NCBI GenBank assembly: GCA_934045905.1
Contig: OW203761.1
Location: 33,530,964 to 33,594,963 of the forward strand
Length of the DNA stretch: 64,000 nt
DNA from: Leuctra nigra
Taxonomy: Eukaryota; Arthropoda; Insecta; Plecoptera; Leuctridae
Direction: 5' to 3'
Shown here: piece by piece, positions 51,850 through 63,742 of the stretch
How the letters are laid out: the number at the start of each line of letters is the position of its first letter
Position numbering within the stretch: position 1 is the stretch's first letter
Program-made: the position numbers and the translations under genes
The notes under the pieces: model-generated
The model's database searches: none
Seen by the model: only the letters and a program-made list of their open reading frames with translations
What the model was told of the DNA's origin: nothing

Positions 51850-52724
51850 CTTCAGCTCTCTTTGAAATGAATTCATATTATTTCGAACTTTTTCCACAAG
51901 AAAGCCCATCTGACTGGTTGAGTCTATGAGACTGGAAATCAAGTTACACTTTCGTCTCGCTAGATGGCAATGCATTGTCAAGTGCCTCGCCGAACGTGGC
52001 GCTACGCTCAAATGTAAGTCGGTAAAGTTGTTTATTACTCAAGCCCCTTGTCAGGGCCTTCATTTACTAGTGTTGACAGAATCAATACCCACGCAATCTT
52101 TAATGTCTTCCTCCCCCTTTCCTCTTCGAGATATCCCCCAGTTTCACTCCCCACCCACAACTTTTAATTTCACCTAATCCATTAGTGACTTCGTGAAACG
52201 ATGGGACGAGTTTAGAAACCCCTAATTTGTTTGTTGTATACTTCCTTGGATACACCTTGACGATAACATGATCGATCGGACGTCTTTATCAGCTCGCTGC
52301 CCTTTTAATATAATTTACCACCACCCCATTTCCACCCCCCGCCTACACAGCCCCAATCCTCTCACCTTCACGTCCTTTTATGTCGAGGGTAACTTTTTAT
52401 AAAATCTACCATATTGAATTTACGGTCTTGGATTTCTTGTCTAATTTGTTGGATATCCCAAAAGGTTACATCTTTTTTCGTGCTAAATCTGAATGGGTGG
52501 GTGGTCTATTTTACTTTATTCCCAGGGGTCCGAGGTGGTTAAGCATTGAAATTACTCGCCCCCGAATATCCGGCATGGCATGCACAGAGAATGTTAATAT
52601 ATTAGGTATAATAACGCGGTATCGCTCTTTACTACGCTCCCTGCAGTAAAATGTCGGACATAACTATTTAATGAGCAAGTTCATGCCTAACCTGACGCCG
52701 TAATATATTCCGTTTGATTCTCAG

Positions 52725-52798
52725 GGCGCCACTGCCCAAACCCAAGCCGAATAACCCTGTAATGCGTGGGTGTCAAGAGAATGTACGTCAGTGTTTAG
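52725..52798 (+). CDS. Possible exon of an unidentified gene
   Basis: It follows TTTGATTCTCAG and ends TGTTTAG|GTGACA. It encodes APLPKPKPNNPVMRGCQENV and RQCL. Joined to the acceptor at 52916 in the next exon (TACCTAG|AGGTT) the split codon is GAG and the frame continues as C-L-E-V-E-G. Evidence is splice context and frame only. Confidence 0.4.
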
Positions 52799-52916
52799 GT
52801 GACAAAACCATAAGTATAGTGATGAAAGTAAATGCTACTAGCTCATCTGACAAATTTTGGTCCAATAGGGAAAACATTTTCTTGCTTTCCTTTTTCAACT
52901 AGATATCTGTACCTAG

Positions 52917-53339
52917 AGGTTGAAGGACGGAAGTTCATTTTCTCAATTTTGCGTTTCACACTTTTGGAATTATGTAATGCTCTACCCCAAGAAGGCACTA
53001 AATTACAACTTTCCAAGTCAAATTTAATTGCATTTTATTTATTAAATGGAAAGCTAGAGAATAATATTTGGGTCACTTCAGGATTGTGGTTGCATAAAGA
53101 GCGCATTGTTGTGAATGAACTTATGATAGGTTATGAATTCTTGGAAGACTGTGTCATACAAGTGATTTACCGAAGAGGCCGAGACAATATACAAATTAAC
53201 ACTTTTGCCCACACGATGATCGTTATGCTGAACGCGGAAGAATTATCTCTGAAATTATATAATTATTGCGTATACCTTGGCATCCATACGGAGTGGAGAA
53301 AACGACAGCAACATTCCTCGGAAATTGTCAGTCATAATG
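52917..53339 (+). CDS. Probable exon of an unidentified gene
   Basis: An open frame with no stop for about 140-145 codons in AT-rich DNA, with an acceptor (CTAG at 52916, or alternatively at 52902) and a donor AATG|GTGAGT at 53339/53340. It reads VEGRKFIFSILRFTLLELCN, then ALPQEGTKLQLSKSNLIAFY, and later VVNELMIGYEFLEDCVIQVI. The composition looks like a real mixed alpha/beta protein and not a repeat. I do not recognise the family. No partner exon downstream is identified within the window. A decayed transposon protein is an alternative. Confidence 0.5.
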
Positions 53340-54620
53340 GTGAGTGGTGACCTATTTCTCCCTTTCTGTTTCAATCAACAGTCAAATAAGTTTTTTTTAG
53401 GTATTTGTATTATAGAAAGGAAACTACTAATTGTATTACAATGGTAAACCGTATTACCACACACTGTATAACACATTAATTTAAGAATAATCTAAATCAA
53501 TATAACACCCTCTCTCTCTTCCACCCCCTTCACGCTTCACCACAATTGAAGCATATTTCTAAGAGAGGTACTTTGTATTTGAATATTTGAATATTATTTT
53601 CCCAGAGCTTTTGAAATACATGAGGAGTAGCAAACGTTGCAGCTCTCAACCTCGCCTGATTCATAACTGAATTATTGTGTTAATTTAAGAAAGTAAAGAA
53701 CTATCAGTTCGTGATATGGTGTACTTAGAATTGGATTCTGGTTAAAGCCTGTTCAACATCAAACTTCCGGTACAAACCGTCAAAGAAAAAAGTTTGTTCA
53801 TAATTGAATTACACATATTCGTGGCTCAAATATTTAATATCCGTAGTTAACATTCTTCAACCCTTTCAAACTAGATGGTGGCGGTGTTTTTACTTCTGAC
53901 ATTGACATTTGACAGTATTTACCCAAAATGAAATGCTACTGTGCATGCGCGCTGACTTTATTAAAATGGCATATTGATTAAAAATAAGATTCGAGGTGAT
54001 TTCTTGTAGAGCAACAGAAATTGAGTAGTAATTGAATTGAGAAATTTTTGGAGTAGCAAACGTTGCAGCTCTCAACCTCGCCTGATTCATAACTGAATTA
54101 TTGTGTTAATTTAAGAAAGTAAAGAACTATCAGTTCGTGATATGGTGTACTTAGAATTGGATTCTGGTTAAAGCCTGTTCAATATCAAACTTCCGGTACA
54201 AACCGTCAAAGAAAAAAGTTTGTTCATAATTGAATTACACATATTCGTGGCTCAAATATTTAATATCCGTAGTTAACATTCTTCAACCCTTTCAAACTAG
54301 ATGGTGGCGGTGTTTTTACTTCTGACATTGACATTTGACAGTATTTACCCAAAATGCAATGCTACTGTGCATGCGCCTTGACTTTATTAAAATGGCATAT
54401 TGATTAAAAATAAGAATCGAGGTGATTTCTTGTAGAGCAACAGAAGTTGAGGCGAATTATTCTCCGAACCAACAGAGCATGGAGTTTCTGAACTCTCAAT
54501 CAATATCTTTAGAACATCCCTTGGCTACAGCCGCTGCATTACGTTCAAAACATGACACATCGTTCCACTCTAACCTACTTTCCATTAGTCTTACAGAACT
54601 GTATATATTTTCATGTAATT
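53340..54620. other. Non-coding stretch with a 426-bp tandem duplication
   Basis: AT-rich. The only structure I see is the direct duplication at 53624-54464. Confidence 0.6.
53624..54464. repeat. 426-bp direct tandem duplication
   Basis: GGAGTAGCAAACGTTGCAGC begins at 53624 and again at 54050, and the copies stay nearly identical up to GAGCAACAGAA(A/G)TTGAG. I noted only a handful of differences, e.g. AACATC/AATATC, AATGAAAT/AATGCAAT, GCGCTGAC/GCCTTGAC. It looks recent. Confidence 0.93.
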
Positions 54621-55618
54621 GAGCGAGCGTCACCACGATACTCTTATGGCACTTTCTCTGTGTGTTTGTTTTGTTTTTTGTTTTTTTTGTGGTCACAGCC
54701 CAGGTCTAACCGCTCAAGCAATCGATCTGAAATTTTGTACACATACTAACGTACTCTATGCGGTCCCTGGGATCGTTTTTGAACGGGCTCTCGTGATTGG
54801 TTCAAATTTAAAAAAAATTATCTTTCGATTGGTTACTTCGATCAATTTGAAATTTAGCAAAAACATTGCAACCAACATTGTACCCAATCATAAAAATTTT
54901 CAGCCAAATCCTCCTATTGGTTCAAATTTAAAACCATTTTTCATGTGATTTTTGACATTTAAACTAGAACCGTATGACCGATCAACTTAAAACTTCGCGT
55001 GGTCATTGGTACCAACATTTTAGATATTTTTGCCAATTTTCAGTCTAATCTGTCGTTATTTTCAAAAGTTTTGTCATTTTTAGGTCATTTTATTCCATAA
55101 TCTTGAAAAATGTATACTAAATTGTCATCCCTGCCTTCTTTAAGCTTCTGTTCCAAGGCAAGGCCTGTAGAGCAGCCAAGCTATCCACAATGTACAGTAA
55201 AATGAAAGCATTTTTGAGCTAGCGCATAAAATCGGATGCAGTACGAAGGCCAAATCATCTACTTGGTTTAAGTTTAAATAATGTCTTCTGATTGGTCGAC
55301 AATAAAAATGTTCACATTAAGTTCAAATTTTGCATAATGATCAAGACCAACTTAATATTAAATTTTACATATTATTGTAAGCCCAATCAAAGTATTAATT
55401 GTAATTTTACGAGTTTAGTATGGGATGTCACAAGAGATTTCTCGAGAAGGTATGTAGGTAAGACTTCACGACACAATGGATCTGTTATTCATCCAGAGTA
55501 TTATGGAGATTGAAATTTGCAGAGAAAATCGTCTTGTGCCGTGTCGTGCATCGTTACTATGGGGATGTTGCATGTTCTGTGCTCGCTCATCAACGCGTTA
55601 CACTGAGCGTTTTCCTAG
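54621..55618 (+). mobile_element. Helitron-like non-autonomous element, copy 1
   Basis: It starts near GAGCGAGCG and ends with CGCTCATCAACGCGTTACAC, TGAGCG, then TTTTCCTAG followed by T. A CGCTCA/TGAGCG hairpin just before CTAG|T is the expected form of a Helitron 3' terminus (hairpin then CTRR). The 5' boundary is less certain. The body includes GAAATTTTG(T/C)ACAC and ATTGGTTCAAATTTAAA blocks shared with the copy at 57616. No Rep/helicase coding sequence. Confidence 0.6.
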
Positions 55619-57615
55619 TATTAACTGGAAATTGAAAAGTTTGGTCGCCGAGTAGATTCGATTTCGAAGCACTCTCCTTTGGACCGCTCTCCTAATTCTA
55701 CAGCTGAGCTGTCTTTGGCTTAGAATTCCTTCCACATTTCTTCGATCGAAATAAAAACCTACGGACTCCAATCAATTATTAGTATCAAGACTGACACAGT
55801 TTCTTGCAATAATCTGTTAAATATCAATTAAAACGTGACATTTCGCTGCAGGTGCTTACAGACATCAAGACAAAGTATTAATTTATGAATTTAATTTGTT
55901 TAATGAACTAGGGGGATCGCTGCAGGCTCTATGTTGCCGGCAAACGGAATTGCTTCCAAATTACTCCGCAGAAGGAAAGCAGAGATTATTTCACTCACCT
56001 AATATGAACTAATTTCTCATTTAAATATGACGTCAGCTCTGTAATGAGATAAGAGATTACAGGTATGGAATCAGGAACTGGAGTAAAATGTGTTCCTGAA
56101 CAGCTCGAGCTCGGTTTCCACTACTCATTACTTTACAATTTGATTCACACAACACCTCTTCAACTTCCGTGCTGAGGATAAATCACTCACGTTAGAAATA
56201 ATTCACGCATTCAACGCTTGACAGCTTTGTTAATTTCTCCCACGGTTCGAGTTTGATTGATTATAAATGAATAATTTGTGTTTCAATGAAATTGCGCTGC
56301 TTGGCCTGCATCTGCACTGAACAACACATCTCTTCCAGTCGTAATTACCTGGAACTCGAGTATATTCATAAAACCACGTCGTCAACGTGTAAAGAAGTTT
56401 GACGCCCACAAACTAATTACCATGCATTCATTAATTTCATTTGTTCCACACGTGTACACGAAATTGTGTTAAAATACAATCATTGGAAATCAAAACAAAG
56501 AAAACAGCTTTCCGCTAATCTGTATAAATCAATACAGATTATTTTGTATTCAACTTTGCACAATCAAAATGTTCAGCCAGTAATTTTGTCCCGAAAACAG
56601 AATCGGTTTATCTCACCAAAGTTTATTCAACTCCCCTTCCTTCCTTTGTAATTTCGGGGTTGTTTGTTAATAAGGTCAACGACTTATCTTGTGAGGGCAT
56701 TGAACTTTGGGAGGGGGTTGGGGTCTATGACATTTCACCCTTATTCATAGCTGAATATGCGTGCCCTGGTAGTACACGTGTGACTGTTTTGGCAATTGAT
56801 TGTTTAGGGTCACGCTGCGCTAAGGGCTGATGGAGAAGGTATTTTCGACGTGTTTGCCTCGTACCACGCACAATTCACGTCAGTTTCGACAATAATCGGG
56901 GGTTTATCAAAGTTAGCCCTTCACCACGAACTCATTTGTTACACGCAAAATACGCATTTTCCCCACGTGTATGCGACCTCAATTCTATTTTAAGAAATAA
57001 TTGCTGCTTTATTTGAATATCTCAGGTTTATTTGTGAACGAAGAGTAAAAATGGCTTATCGCTATTTCTGGTTCCGTGTTCTTCTAGCTAATGAGTTCAA
57101 CAAGAACATCGGAAATCCTATATTTAATTATATATGTAAATGAATGAAGATAGGGATGGATTATCTATCTTTAGGACAGCGTAATTCGTTCCATACACGC
57201 CTCGTGTATTTCAGTCCATCCGTACGAATCTATTTTCTCTTATCTCATTCTTCTTACTTTATGCCTCTGACAGCCATTCATACATCTTAATTACATTCAT
57301 TCTAAAGAAAACGCTCGCTTACTTTTATCATCTCTTATCAACAACGAAACATGCCTTGAATATTGGCTTGATTTGGAGAATGCACAACAACAATGCAGTG
57401 AATACATCATGTTTGCCTCCTTGATTTCCTTCCTATGCAGATTGAGGTTTGCACAGAAAAGTACATAATCAATCCTTATTATTTATTAATCTCGTTGCTA
57501 TTAATATAACAAGCTGAACACAACGCGAAGAACCAGAAGAGCAACTCTTTTACTAGTTTGGTTGGTCGTGTCATGAGAATGACGCTGCATATTGGGAACT
57601 CAGTCCAGAGTTATT
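55619..57615. other. Non-coding stretch between Helitron-like copies
   Basis: 2 kb, AT-rich, with no gene, array or inverted repeat that I can support. Confidence 0.55.
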
Positions 57616-57664
57616 GAGCGAGCGAAGCGAGCGTCTCCTTTTGGCTCTTTTGGCACGGACCTCT

Positions 57665-57695
<31 letters not shown>

Positions 57696-59255
57696 CCTGT
57701 TACTGACGATATACAGGTCAGAGTTTTTCTTCGATCGAGCTGAAATTTTGCACACAAGTACGTAACATTTCTGATTGTTGCAGACCCTAATTTTTTTGAA
57801 ATCCCCTGATTGGTGCAAATTTTAAAAAAATTATCTTTCGATTGGTTGGTTTGATCAATTTGAAATTTAGCAAAGACATTGCAACCAACATTGTACCCAA
57901 TCATAATAAATTTCAGCCAAATCCACCCATTGGTTCAAATTTGAAACCATTTTTCCTGTGATTTTTGAAATTTAAACTAGAACCGATTGACCGATCAACT
58001 AAAAACTTTGCATGGTCATTGGTACCAACATTTAAGGTATTTTTGCCAATTTTCAGTCAAATCTGTAGTTATTTTCAAAAGGTTTTGTAATTTTAGTGAC
58101 ATTTTGCGTGTTGGCTGTCAAATTCACGGCGACTTCGAATCTTCAGTTCAAGGCAAGGTAGTTAGAGCAGAAAGTTTCAAACGAAATGAAACTAATAATG
58201 ACCGTTCAACAGATTGATCTGATATTGTGTACACACTAATATCATATGATTTGAGTGGTCCCAGGTATATTTTTTTAAAGCGATCCTGTGATTTTTGAAT
58301 ATTAACAAGGAACAGTTCAATCATAAGGGTTGATACTAACATTTTAGGAATATTTAGAGATTTTGGCTCTTTTGGCACGGACCTCTGTTTTTTGTTTTTT
58401 TTTGGTATTTTTTTTTGTTTTTGTTTTTGTCTGTTAATAGACGATATACAGGTCGCACCGTTTCACCTATCGATCTGAAATTTTGCACACATGTAAAACC
58501 AACCTTCTCTGTTTGCAGGCCCCAAATTTTTTTAAAATCCATTCATTGGTTAAAATTTAAATAAATATCTCCCGATAGGCTGAAAAATGAAAACTGTCTT
58601 CGATAATTCTGATCAAACTCATATTTTGGCTATACAGGTCAGAGTTTTTCTTTGATCGAGCTGAAATTTTGCACACATGTAGAGACAACCTTCTCTGTTT
58701 GAAGACCATAATTTTTTTGAAATCCATTTATTGGTTAAAATTTTAATAAATATCTCCTGATAGGCTGAAAAATGAAAACGGTCTTCGATATTTCAGATCA
58801 AACTCATATTTTGCATGATTATTAAGACCAACATTGTCTCTTATTTTACAAAATTTCATCCCAATCAGTTAAGAACGTATGAACTTATTAACATTTTTCA
58901 TATCTGTCAGTAATGAAGTATCAAAATGAATGTTTTACAGTGCCAGTTGAATTGCATCTGATTTGCTATATTTACCAGGATGCTTAGATGTTATTTTCAA
59001 GTTTCAATGAAAAGCATAATATGTTGTGTTGATTGTGTGATCATATTTCAATTCAATATGGATGTATATGTTTTCTGTGATTGTGTACGCATTTCCTGTT
59101 CGAGAATTTGCACGTCCCCGTGCTCGCTCACCAACGCGTTACACTGAGCGTTTTCCTATGGTCAGTGACAAGCTAAGTTGAACCCGCGCTAGCATGGGCC
59201 GGCCTATACCTGGCAATGCTAAACAGGGTTCAACTTAGCCTGTCCCCGACCTTAG
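57616..59255 (+). mobile_element. Helitron-like element, copy 2, with a MITE in its 3' end
   Basis: It starts GAGCGAGCGAAGCGAGCG, followed by TGGCACGGACCTCTG and a T run of about 30. It contains repeated blocks with TACAGGTCAGAGTTTTTCTT and GAAATTTTGCACAC (about 57713, 58448 diverged, 58634). The 3' hairpin CGCTCACCAACGCGTTACAC plus TGAGCG is followed by TTTTCCTA, the 94-bp MITE, then TAG|TAATG. Removing the MITE and one TA restores CCTAG|T as in copy 1. Confidence 0.6.
59159..59252. mobile_element. 94-bp MITE with TA target duplication inside a Helitron-like terminus
   Basis: Ends TGGTCAGTGACAAGCTAAGT and, read inward from the right, AGGTCGGGGACAGGCTAAGT, continuing as TGAACCC on both sides (few mismatches). 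TA precedes and follows (59157-59158 and 59253-59254), as for mariner-type elements. Confidence 0.75.
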
Positions 59256-59304
59256 TAATGATATTTTCGATAGACATAATTTCGGTTCGAGGTGTTCCGC
59301 GTAT

Positions 59305-59346
59305 CCGTGCTCGCTCATCAACGCGTTACTCAGAGCGTTTTCCTAG
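59305..59346 (+). mobile_element. Third Helitron-like 3' terminus
   Basis: GTGCTCGCTCATCAACGCGT, then TACTCAGAGCG and TTTTCCTAG|T: the same terminus as the two larger copies, 91 bp after the second. Its 5' portion is not identifiable, so it may be a truncated copy or an end duplication. Confidence 0.6.
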
Positions 59347-61547
59347 TATGTAATAATAGCATAGAATTAGTAATAAGCGTCTGCTAATTCTATGGAAATG
59401 GCAAAGAGATTTAGCCATACAGATGTAGATAAGTATAACTTGTTATATTTGTCCATAAAATAATCTGTACACCCAATTGAAAGTCTTTATACGTAAAACT
59501 GTCACAAGTGACGATTTGTATTTAAAAAAAGGCAACCATAGATGACTTTGACGGCAATGTTGTTAATTTCGTGATTTGAAATAGAGACAAACCTCAGCCT
59601 TCTTCTTTTAAATTATTGATAATTCATACCAAGGATTATTGGTAATGAGGTTTTTTTCTCGTAATTTGGTTAGCGGATCTTTGTTCTGAAGGAATTCAAC
59701 GAAGAAGGTCATTTTTAACCTTCAAAACAAGTCTATTAGTCGGTGTTTTCAAATCATCAAGAAATGTAAATTAAAATTAGTACAAAACTGGGATATGCTC
59801 AATACTTCGATCTAAAGACAATAAACATCCAAGTAAAACAGGTTCCTCGGGCTCCAAAGATCGCATCAAACGACCAGCAATGTTGCTGTAGGTATGTGAG
59901 AATCAATCAGGAGTGACAAAGTGTGAAAACAGAGTTGCATGCAACAACAGTCATCAAGCGAGCATGCAGAGAGTTATGAGTGACACAATTACACATCCAT
60001 GTAATGCACATGGATTGAAGAGTGACACGTCATGTTGAGAGAGGTTGAGAGAGTGATGAGAGGTGTGTTAGTGTACAAGATGATGTGGCAACAGGTGGTG
60101 TGGTACATGCAGCATCCGGTGTGATGTGTTATGTCTGTTCGTTGGGTGGAGATCATCTGCATCATTGACTCGACAAATGAACATTAATTCTAGTGACAGT
60201 GATTGAACGGCGCCTCCACCTCAATACATACCAGGTCTATGGCGCCTCCATCTCAATACATACCAGGCCTACATATGGCACCTCCACCTCATTACATACC
60301 AGGTATACACGGCACCTCCACCTTATAGAAGCCATATATACACGGCACCTATTGGGTGATACTGATACCCCAACTAGAAAGTTAAGTTTATATAATAATC
60401 TAGAACATCGATATTGGTCGGCCGTACCAAAGTTAGATAATTGATTAATTGAATATCTTAGGTAGTACAATCTTAGAGGAGTTCTAATTCTTCTAATGTA
60501 CTAGCAGAACCGAGTTGATCAACAAAATGTTTAAAAACTATGTCAAAACTATTTCTGAATATATGTAGTGCTACATCTACCTTTTTTGCTCTTATTACTA
60601 ATGGTTTTGAATTTGGAACATGATTTGATGTGTTGAATTTGATTTGATGGGCTTGGTTTGTAGAAAATTGTATTTTTATTTTGTGATCAAAAAGGAATAT
60701 TCAAACTGATACTGAACTGAATATAAATTATATTTTAAAGACGTAGTTAAAAGTTAATTAGTTAAATTCTCCTCTGACATATTTTTGTAAAAATAGGATC
60801 AAAGACGATCAATAATTTCAAAATTGAAAAATACCTTCTATAAAAGTTGTAATATTTGTGTAACTCAATTTTATTCCATGGTTATTGATGTTGATGTAAT
60901 TTTAGTTAATATTTTATTGCTATGCTGTTAGCTTTATTGATTGGACTGATATAATTTCTCTGCAAAATGAAAAAGGAACTTGATGTCATAACCTCAATAA
61001 ATTATAAAAATACTTTTTCAAGTATTTTCAAGTTATTCTTCTTTTAATACTTTTAAAACAGATACACGATATTGCTCTGATTTTTTAACATCGTCATCGT
61101 GATAAGAGTAATAGGTTCTCTCATTTACAGACAACGATCGATTACCTTTTAAAAGCAATCTCAATTTGTTAATCTTCTTCTCAAAAATTAATTATCGTCA
61201 TCTCTGGCCGTCGTCTCTGCTCGAAATGTAACCTCATGTCTTGTCTCAGTGATATCTTCAGTCCTTTGAAAGCTTTCTCTCCGACGTCCGAAATAAGCGG
61301 ACGTGTAATATAGACGAAGATATGAAGATATGAAGTATAGAATATATCATATAGAATAATATAGAATATCATATAGAATATATGAAGAATATAGACGTGT
61401 AGGCCAGAATTCAATGTACCTACCTATATCTATAATATTAATATACCTATCTAAAATTCACAAAAAAACTATGCGCCAAGTATTTTTTGATTTTTTAAAT
61501 AGTTTTGACTTGGCACATTTTTTGATATCACTACTTTTCAGTGCTGA
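59347..61547. other. Non-coding stretch with a small minisatellite
   Basis: 2.2 kb. It holds the minisatellite at 60209-60350 and an ATATAGAATAT-type simple repeat near 61320-61385. No gene seen. Confidence 0.55.
60209..60350. repeat. ~36-bp minisatellite, four units
   Basis: Units start GGC(G/A)CCTCCACCTCA and continue with ATACATACCAGG, at about 60209, 60241, 60277 and 60311; the last unit is diverged. Confidence 0.8.
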
Positions 61548-62606
61548 TTTTTTTTTCTTCTTAGTTGCAGAGACTTGGCTGCCTTTTTTTACACGGAGTG
61601 TTTTTTCTGGGATATCACTTCTTATTTTTAGCTTATTCGTACTAATTGCAACAATGACTATTTCCTTTAAAAAAATACGCTATGACCAATTTGTTTACAA
61701 ATAAAAGGTGCGTTTGATGCTAAATATATGCTTAATATGTTATTCCATGAGGAAACGCGAAAGTATTGTCCCAATCGGTCAAGCCATTTTCGAGATATTA
61801 TGGCATCGCTTCCGGTTTTCAAAATGGTGGCTGAAATCACTGCCACCTAGAATTTTAAAGCTTTCGTAATATGTAGTTATTGTAAACAGGTGATTTAAGT
61901 TCAATTTGGCATGACGTAATTTACAGTTTCAGTAATAATAAATGTATATTTTATCTATGGTTATTCCTTATAGATGACCGAATAAGACGTTTGGCGAAAA
62001 TTTTGTTCCGATCAGTTAAGTCGTTTTCGAGATATGACGTCACTTCCGGTTTCAAAAAGGCGGCACAAAAAAGTCATGGGGTGAGGGCAAATCAGACGAC
62101 AAAAGTGCACACGTGGTAAAAATTTCAGACTAATCGGTTTTATATTATTATTATAATGTAAACCGCCCTTAAAACCGGTTTTCAAGGCCTTCTAGATTGC
62201 AAAGAGCGTAGCATATTGTTCCCAAATTTGGTATATGTTGTAGGGTGGTCCGTAGCTTTAAATTAAAATATTTCGCAACAATGTGATATTTCCCAATTTT
62301 AAGATCACGTAGGCCAGTAAAAGTGGGTTGCTCCAGCCTTTCTATATGAGAGTGTGCGCGCCGTACGACTTGGCTGCCGTGGAGCGACTGCTCCACTAGA
62401 GCTTATAGATCACTTAGTAGTACTCAATGTGGTGAGGGATTATGCACAATAAAAAAATATACTTCAAATCACTCATAAAAATATACATATTAAATATACC
62501 TATGTTGGTCTCTAAATAAAAAATTATTTATATCGCATAAAAACACTCCGTGTAAAAGCACCATATAGCCAGGTCTCCATAACTAAAAAAATTGAAATCA
62601 TTGGGA
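61548..62606. mobile_element. ~1.06-kb element with long inverted ends
   Basis: The left end contains TTAGTTGCAGAGACTTGGCT and ACACGGAGTGTTTTT. The right end contains AAAAACACTCCGTGT and AGCCAGGTCTCCATAACTAA, the reverse-complement series. The interior has two TTCCGGTTT(T/C)(A)AAA blocks and no coding potential. Confidence 0.7.
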
Positions 62607-62761
62607 CTATTACATTTGGTGACAGATGTAGGTATAATATAAAAAATATGTTCAAGACATAGGTAATTATTAATTTTGTTATTGTAAGCTTCAGCTCACA
62701 TAACATTCACAAACCTCATTTTAACTATTTTCATAACATTTCATAATTATTTCTGTAGGTA

Positions 62762-62971
62762 CACTCGGCACAACAAAAATTGATCGGTGAACAAATTTGA
62801 ATGGCTGCTGGTCATGTTCCATATAAACCAATGTTTGTTATTATCATTGAAATGTGAGGTCAACCACTAGCGTGAGACAAGAAGATCGCTTGAACTGACT
62901 TATGTTGGTGTGATCTTACATTTTTTAGTCAATCAAATTTATTAAACGATCAATATTTGTTGTGCTAAGTG
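62762..62971. mobile_element. Mariner-like MITE
   Basis: Ends CACTCGGCACAACAAAAATT plus GATCG and, inverted at the right, CGATCAATATTTGTTGTGCT plus AAGTG, flanked by TA (62760-62761, 62972-62973). 210 bp, non-coding. Confidence 0.8.
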
Positions 62972-62997
62972 TACCTCGATTGCGATTCTAGCGCATT

Positions 62998-63080
62998 CTT
63001 GTACAAGTAATGTAGTCTGTCTGTAATGTAATGTCTTAATGTCTGTAATGTCTGTAATGTCTGTAATGTAGTCTGTCTGA
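62998..63080. repeat. TGTCTGTAA microsatellite
   Basis: Repeated TGTAATGTCTG and GTAGTCTGTCTG units, imperfect. Confidence 0.75.
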
Positions 63081-63311
63081 CTATTTAAATACTGTTATTT
63101 TCCGCATCCTAAGCGATTGTGTTTTGTCCCTAAAAGATGTGTGTCTGCTGAAAGTTATTTTTCGTCATCCGATTTTTTTATTAATACTCTCAATACTTTA
63201 ATAACTTTTACGTTATCTTCTTCTAAAGACCAATGAATAAGAATAGGTATTGAAATATTGATATTATTAATAAAAATAAAGTTTGTGCATTATTAAAGCA
63301 TTATTTTATAC

Positions 63312-63742
63312 CAGGGACGGCACTAGGGGTGCCCAAAAATTGCATTTGCCCACTCTCCGCTCGCACAAAAATAATCCAACATACTTTTATTACTGTCTTA
63401 TAATTTAATAAATAAGGTAATCAAATAACACAGATTAAATAACTTTTTGAAATTAAACTGCATTCATGCTGTAGGCTTTATGTAAAACCTTAAATTGGTA
63501 ATTTAACCATCAACCCCTATTTTATGTGAATGTCAATCATATTTTACCCCAGAAGTAGTATTTTCAGCATCCCAAATTCGTGTATATTGATTTAAAAATA
63601 CAAAAATCGCCCTGGGGGGCATGGCTTTCTAAAACCTAACAATTATGTACTCTCAGTGTAAATTATGTGCCCACCCTAAATAATTGTCCCCCGCTCACCA
63701 TCAAAAATGCCCTACCATCAAAAATTACTGGCGCCGTCCCTG
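63312..63742. mobile_element. hAT-type MITE with exact 8-bp target duplication
   Basis: Ends CAGGGACGGCACTAG and CTGGCGCCGTCCCTG (inverted with few mismatches), flanked by TTTTATAC on both sides (63304-63311 and 63743-63750). 431 bp, non-coding. Confidence 0.9.

Larger units (their letters stand above)
51097..52724. other. Kintoun 3' region and intergenic sequence
   Basis: It includes the probable kintoun poly(A) signal and a hAT-like MITE (51464-51849). Open frames at 51926-52177 and 52380-52649 lack recognisable content. Confidence 0.6.

Noticed and set aside
57600..57904. Lysine-run open frames on the minus strand
   Set aside because: They run through the T homopolymer of a mobile element.
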